DNA of 64,000 bases from Halichondria panicea (Eukaryota > Porifera > Demospongiae > Suberitida > Halichondriidae), in contig NC_087381.1 of NCBI RefSeq assembly GCF_963675165.1, positions 4,837,378 through 4,901,377 on the forward strand. The letters are read 5' to 3'. Position 1 is the first letter of the stretch, and every line of letters starts with the position of its first letter. Shown here piece by piece: positions 62,164 to 64,000 of the stretch. The notes beneath the pieces were generated by a model that saw nothing but the letters and a program-made list of their open reading frames with translations, had not been told where the DNA came from and made no database searches. The position numbers were made by a program, and so were the translations under genes.

Positions 62164-62808
62164 GCTACAAGGTGTACCTAGTCTGTGCTGGTATCTCATG
62201 GTGAGAACATAGATTTACTTCTGTATCAACGTCATGAACAGTCACAATCAATGGAATCTGTGTTCTGTGACATGTTAGGGTGACGGTGCATGTATAGTAT
62301 CAGCTACGTTGCGTGGATTCAAGTTGTAGCGAGGAATTCTCCCAAAACAATATACCTCAAAAAATAAAATTGCATATTTGAGTGCATGCATGTATGTATG
62401 TATGTATAAGCTAGGTGACGAAAATACTATACAATAATTACCCCGTTCGTGTGTGCGCAGTACGCAGGGGTACAACCTTATATTGGGCACATTACTATAA
62501 GAGCTGCATGAATCAGATATAGATTAATGCACTCACCAACAAGGCCTTACCAAGCGGTCAGGCTGCATGCTGGCCTGACTGGCACTTTTTGTAGCTGAGT
62601 AGGTAATGGTCGTCATTATTGAAAAATCCCATGATCGTTTCCTGGTGAAGGTCGTCAATATAATTATTGTGCATGCTGATCGGTAAGGCCGAGGAAAAGT
62701 GATTGACCTTTTTTTAGTTACCGCTGTATGCGAAAGTTTCAAGACTAGAAAAACAGTTGACCTGTTGGCCTGACCACTTTAAATTTGCTTGCTACGCCCC
62801 TGGTCAAA

Positions 62809-64000
62809 ATGGTGGTGTCTCGATATGACATCATCAGGGACGTTGAGTTGTGTCCCAATATTGGTGTAAGTGTGTGTGTGGACACAAAAACGAGCTGTTT
62901 AAGCAAACTATATACACTTTAAATCATGAACCACTTTAACTGCTAATGATCGAGACTGTCCATAGTTATAATTGAAACTTGTAGGCGATCTTCTAAGGCG
63001 ACAAAAAACAACTATAATCGTTGCTTTATAGATTTACGATCGTTCCCAATTCACGATCATTCCCTAATTATTATAATAAAGTCATTACGATAAAAGTTAT
63101 ACTGTATCCGTTTTTCCGCTTTGCAATGAAGCTCAACCAACGCATGGGGTGAATGATCTATGAGCATCTTGTTTGTACATGGTCTCATTCTCAGTATAAA
63201 CTCTCGCTATTCCATGCTCTCTGACTAAGTACGGCCACCTCAATAATTATATACCGGCCATTTAATTTAGCACAGATTGCTAGCTAGATTTTTACTGCAA
63301 AAAACTCGCCCTGAAATGCGGCCACTCGCTATTCCGTATAATTATATATATACTGGCCATGCATACAGTACTGGCTACCCCAAACTAGGTTTTTAATGTT
63401 TATTATGGCCGGATATGACGTTTTGGGTATGGTTTGGCAAGATTACACTTAAAATAAAAACTGCAAAATTAGTCATTAGATCTGATAGTTTTTAGCTGTG
63501 GCTATTTTCTGAAATGCGGCCACCTCGATATTCCAGCGAAGCTGCACAAGGGTGGCTGGATTAACGATAGTCTATAATTATAGTATTACTGTATGCCTCT
63601 GCATAAAGATGTCTACATTGCTTATACAGTATTGTTTAATGCATGGACAGACCATTGACAAACCAGTGTTGCATGATTTGGTATATATATAGACAGGGAG
63701 ATGCTCTGTATACCCAGTTGTATTCAACCTCCTCATTCAACCGCACACTCTGTCCTCATTTTGACTTTATCTTGTCTCAAAGAGTGCAATGAGATCTTTC
63801 ATCCTGCATGTGCATGAAAGCCATTATTATATATACTGAGCCTGAAGAGGAAACGAATATATGCATCTCTGAAGAAAGTACATAATTATTATAATTGTAC
63901 ATGCATATAATAGTTATAATTCTTATGCATGGTTGCCATTATAAGTATACTGCATGCCCTTTGCAGCTCACTTGGAGAAGTTTTGTGGCAAAATTAATAG
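62809..64000. other. window end; possible first exon and GCGGCCAC repeats
   Basis: ATG at 62809 opens MVVSRYDIIRDVELCPNI, then a donor-like GGTGTAAGTG. This could be a first exon, but nothing downstream confirms it. It directly follows a CTACGCCCCTG hAT-type end. 63220-63560 carries several copies of GCGGCCACCTCGATATTCC-like words in a degenerate repeat. Otherwise AT-rich. Confidence 0.3.

Larger units (their letters stand above)
59750..62808. other. intergenic with MITEs, no gene recognised
   Basis: Contains the hairpin MITE at 60147-60213, the TACCGTATTACTA copy at 61558-61778 and the AGCGGGAAATG element. Two short exon-like stretches were noted, an open frame at 60242-60478 and an AG/GT-bounded block at 61174-61249 (HARPLNVQDLFSEWVARK). 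Neither matches a family I know. Confidence 0.4.

Overview
The window looks like a piece of a non-bilaterian animal genome, most likely a sponge. The evidence is indirect. Genes are eukaryotic, with short phase-consistent GT-AG introns. They encode animal-type proteins (Rab11, ARMH1, a three-CH-domain filamin, a gulonolactone-oxidase-type enzyme, and ankyrin-Roc-COR-Death proteins). The AT-rich spaces are packed with small inverted-repeat transposons. The species cannot be fixed from the sequence alone.

Layout. 1-9 kb holds no intact gene. It has small MITEs, a decayed copy of part of the Rab11 gene (about 3.4-5.9 kb) broken up by transposon insertions, and several repeat families. 9.05-13.4 kb (+) is an ankyrin-Roc-COR gene ending in two Death-type domains (copy A). 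13.4-25.4 kb is transposon territory. It contains a composite inverted-repeat element (15107-18021) with 10-bp flanking duplications, a TTAA-bounded element (19918-22333) with two decayed convergent genes, and a 1.4-kb near-perfect palindrome (22777-24190). 25.4-30.4 kb (-) is copy B of the ankyrin-Roc-COR gene, in opposite orientation to A; a 31-nt deletion puts its last Death domain out of frame. 31.1-34.8 kb (+) is a broken Rab11 paralogue (3' exons only). 34.8-38.4 kb is non-coding with minisatellites.

38.4-57.5 kb is the gene-dense part. Rab11 (+, 7 exons, 214 aa) converges on a filamin-type actin cross-linker (-, 4 exons, 1017 aa). The filamin gene is head-to-head, 338 bp apart, with ARMH1 (+, 13 exons, 404 aa). 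ARMH1 converges, 244 bp apart, on a membrane-anchored FAD sugar-lactone oxidase (-, 6 exons, 470 aa). For these four genes every exon was joined by hand and the reading frame closes exactly. 57.6-64 kb has no recognisable gene: it holds a retrotransposon fragment, a 20-bp minisatellite and MITEs.

Functionally the four intact genes are unrelated housekeeping or cytoskeletal genes: recycling-endosome traffic, actin cross-linking, an armadillo-like protein and ascorbate-type lactone oxidation. The Roc-COR-Death pair looks like a signalling GTPase family of the cell-death or innate-immunity type, evolving by duplication, exon duplication and loss of a signalling domain. Transposon families occur repeatedly across the window, including inside introns of the live genes.
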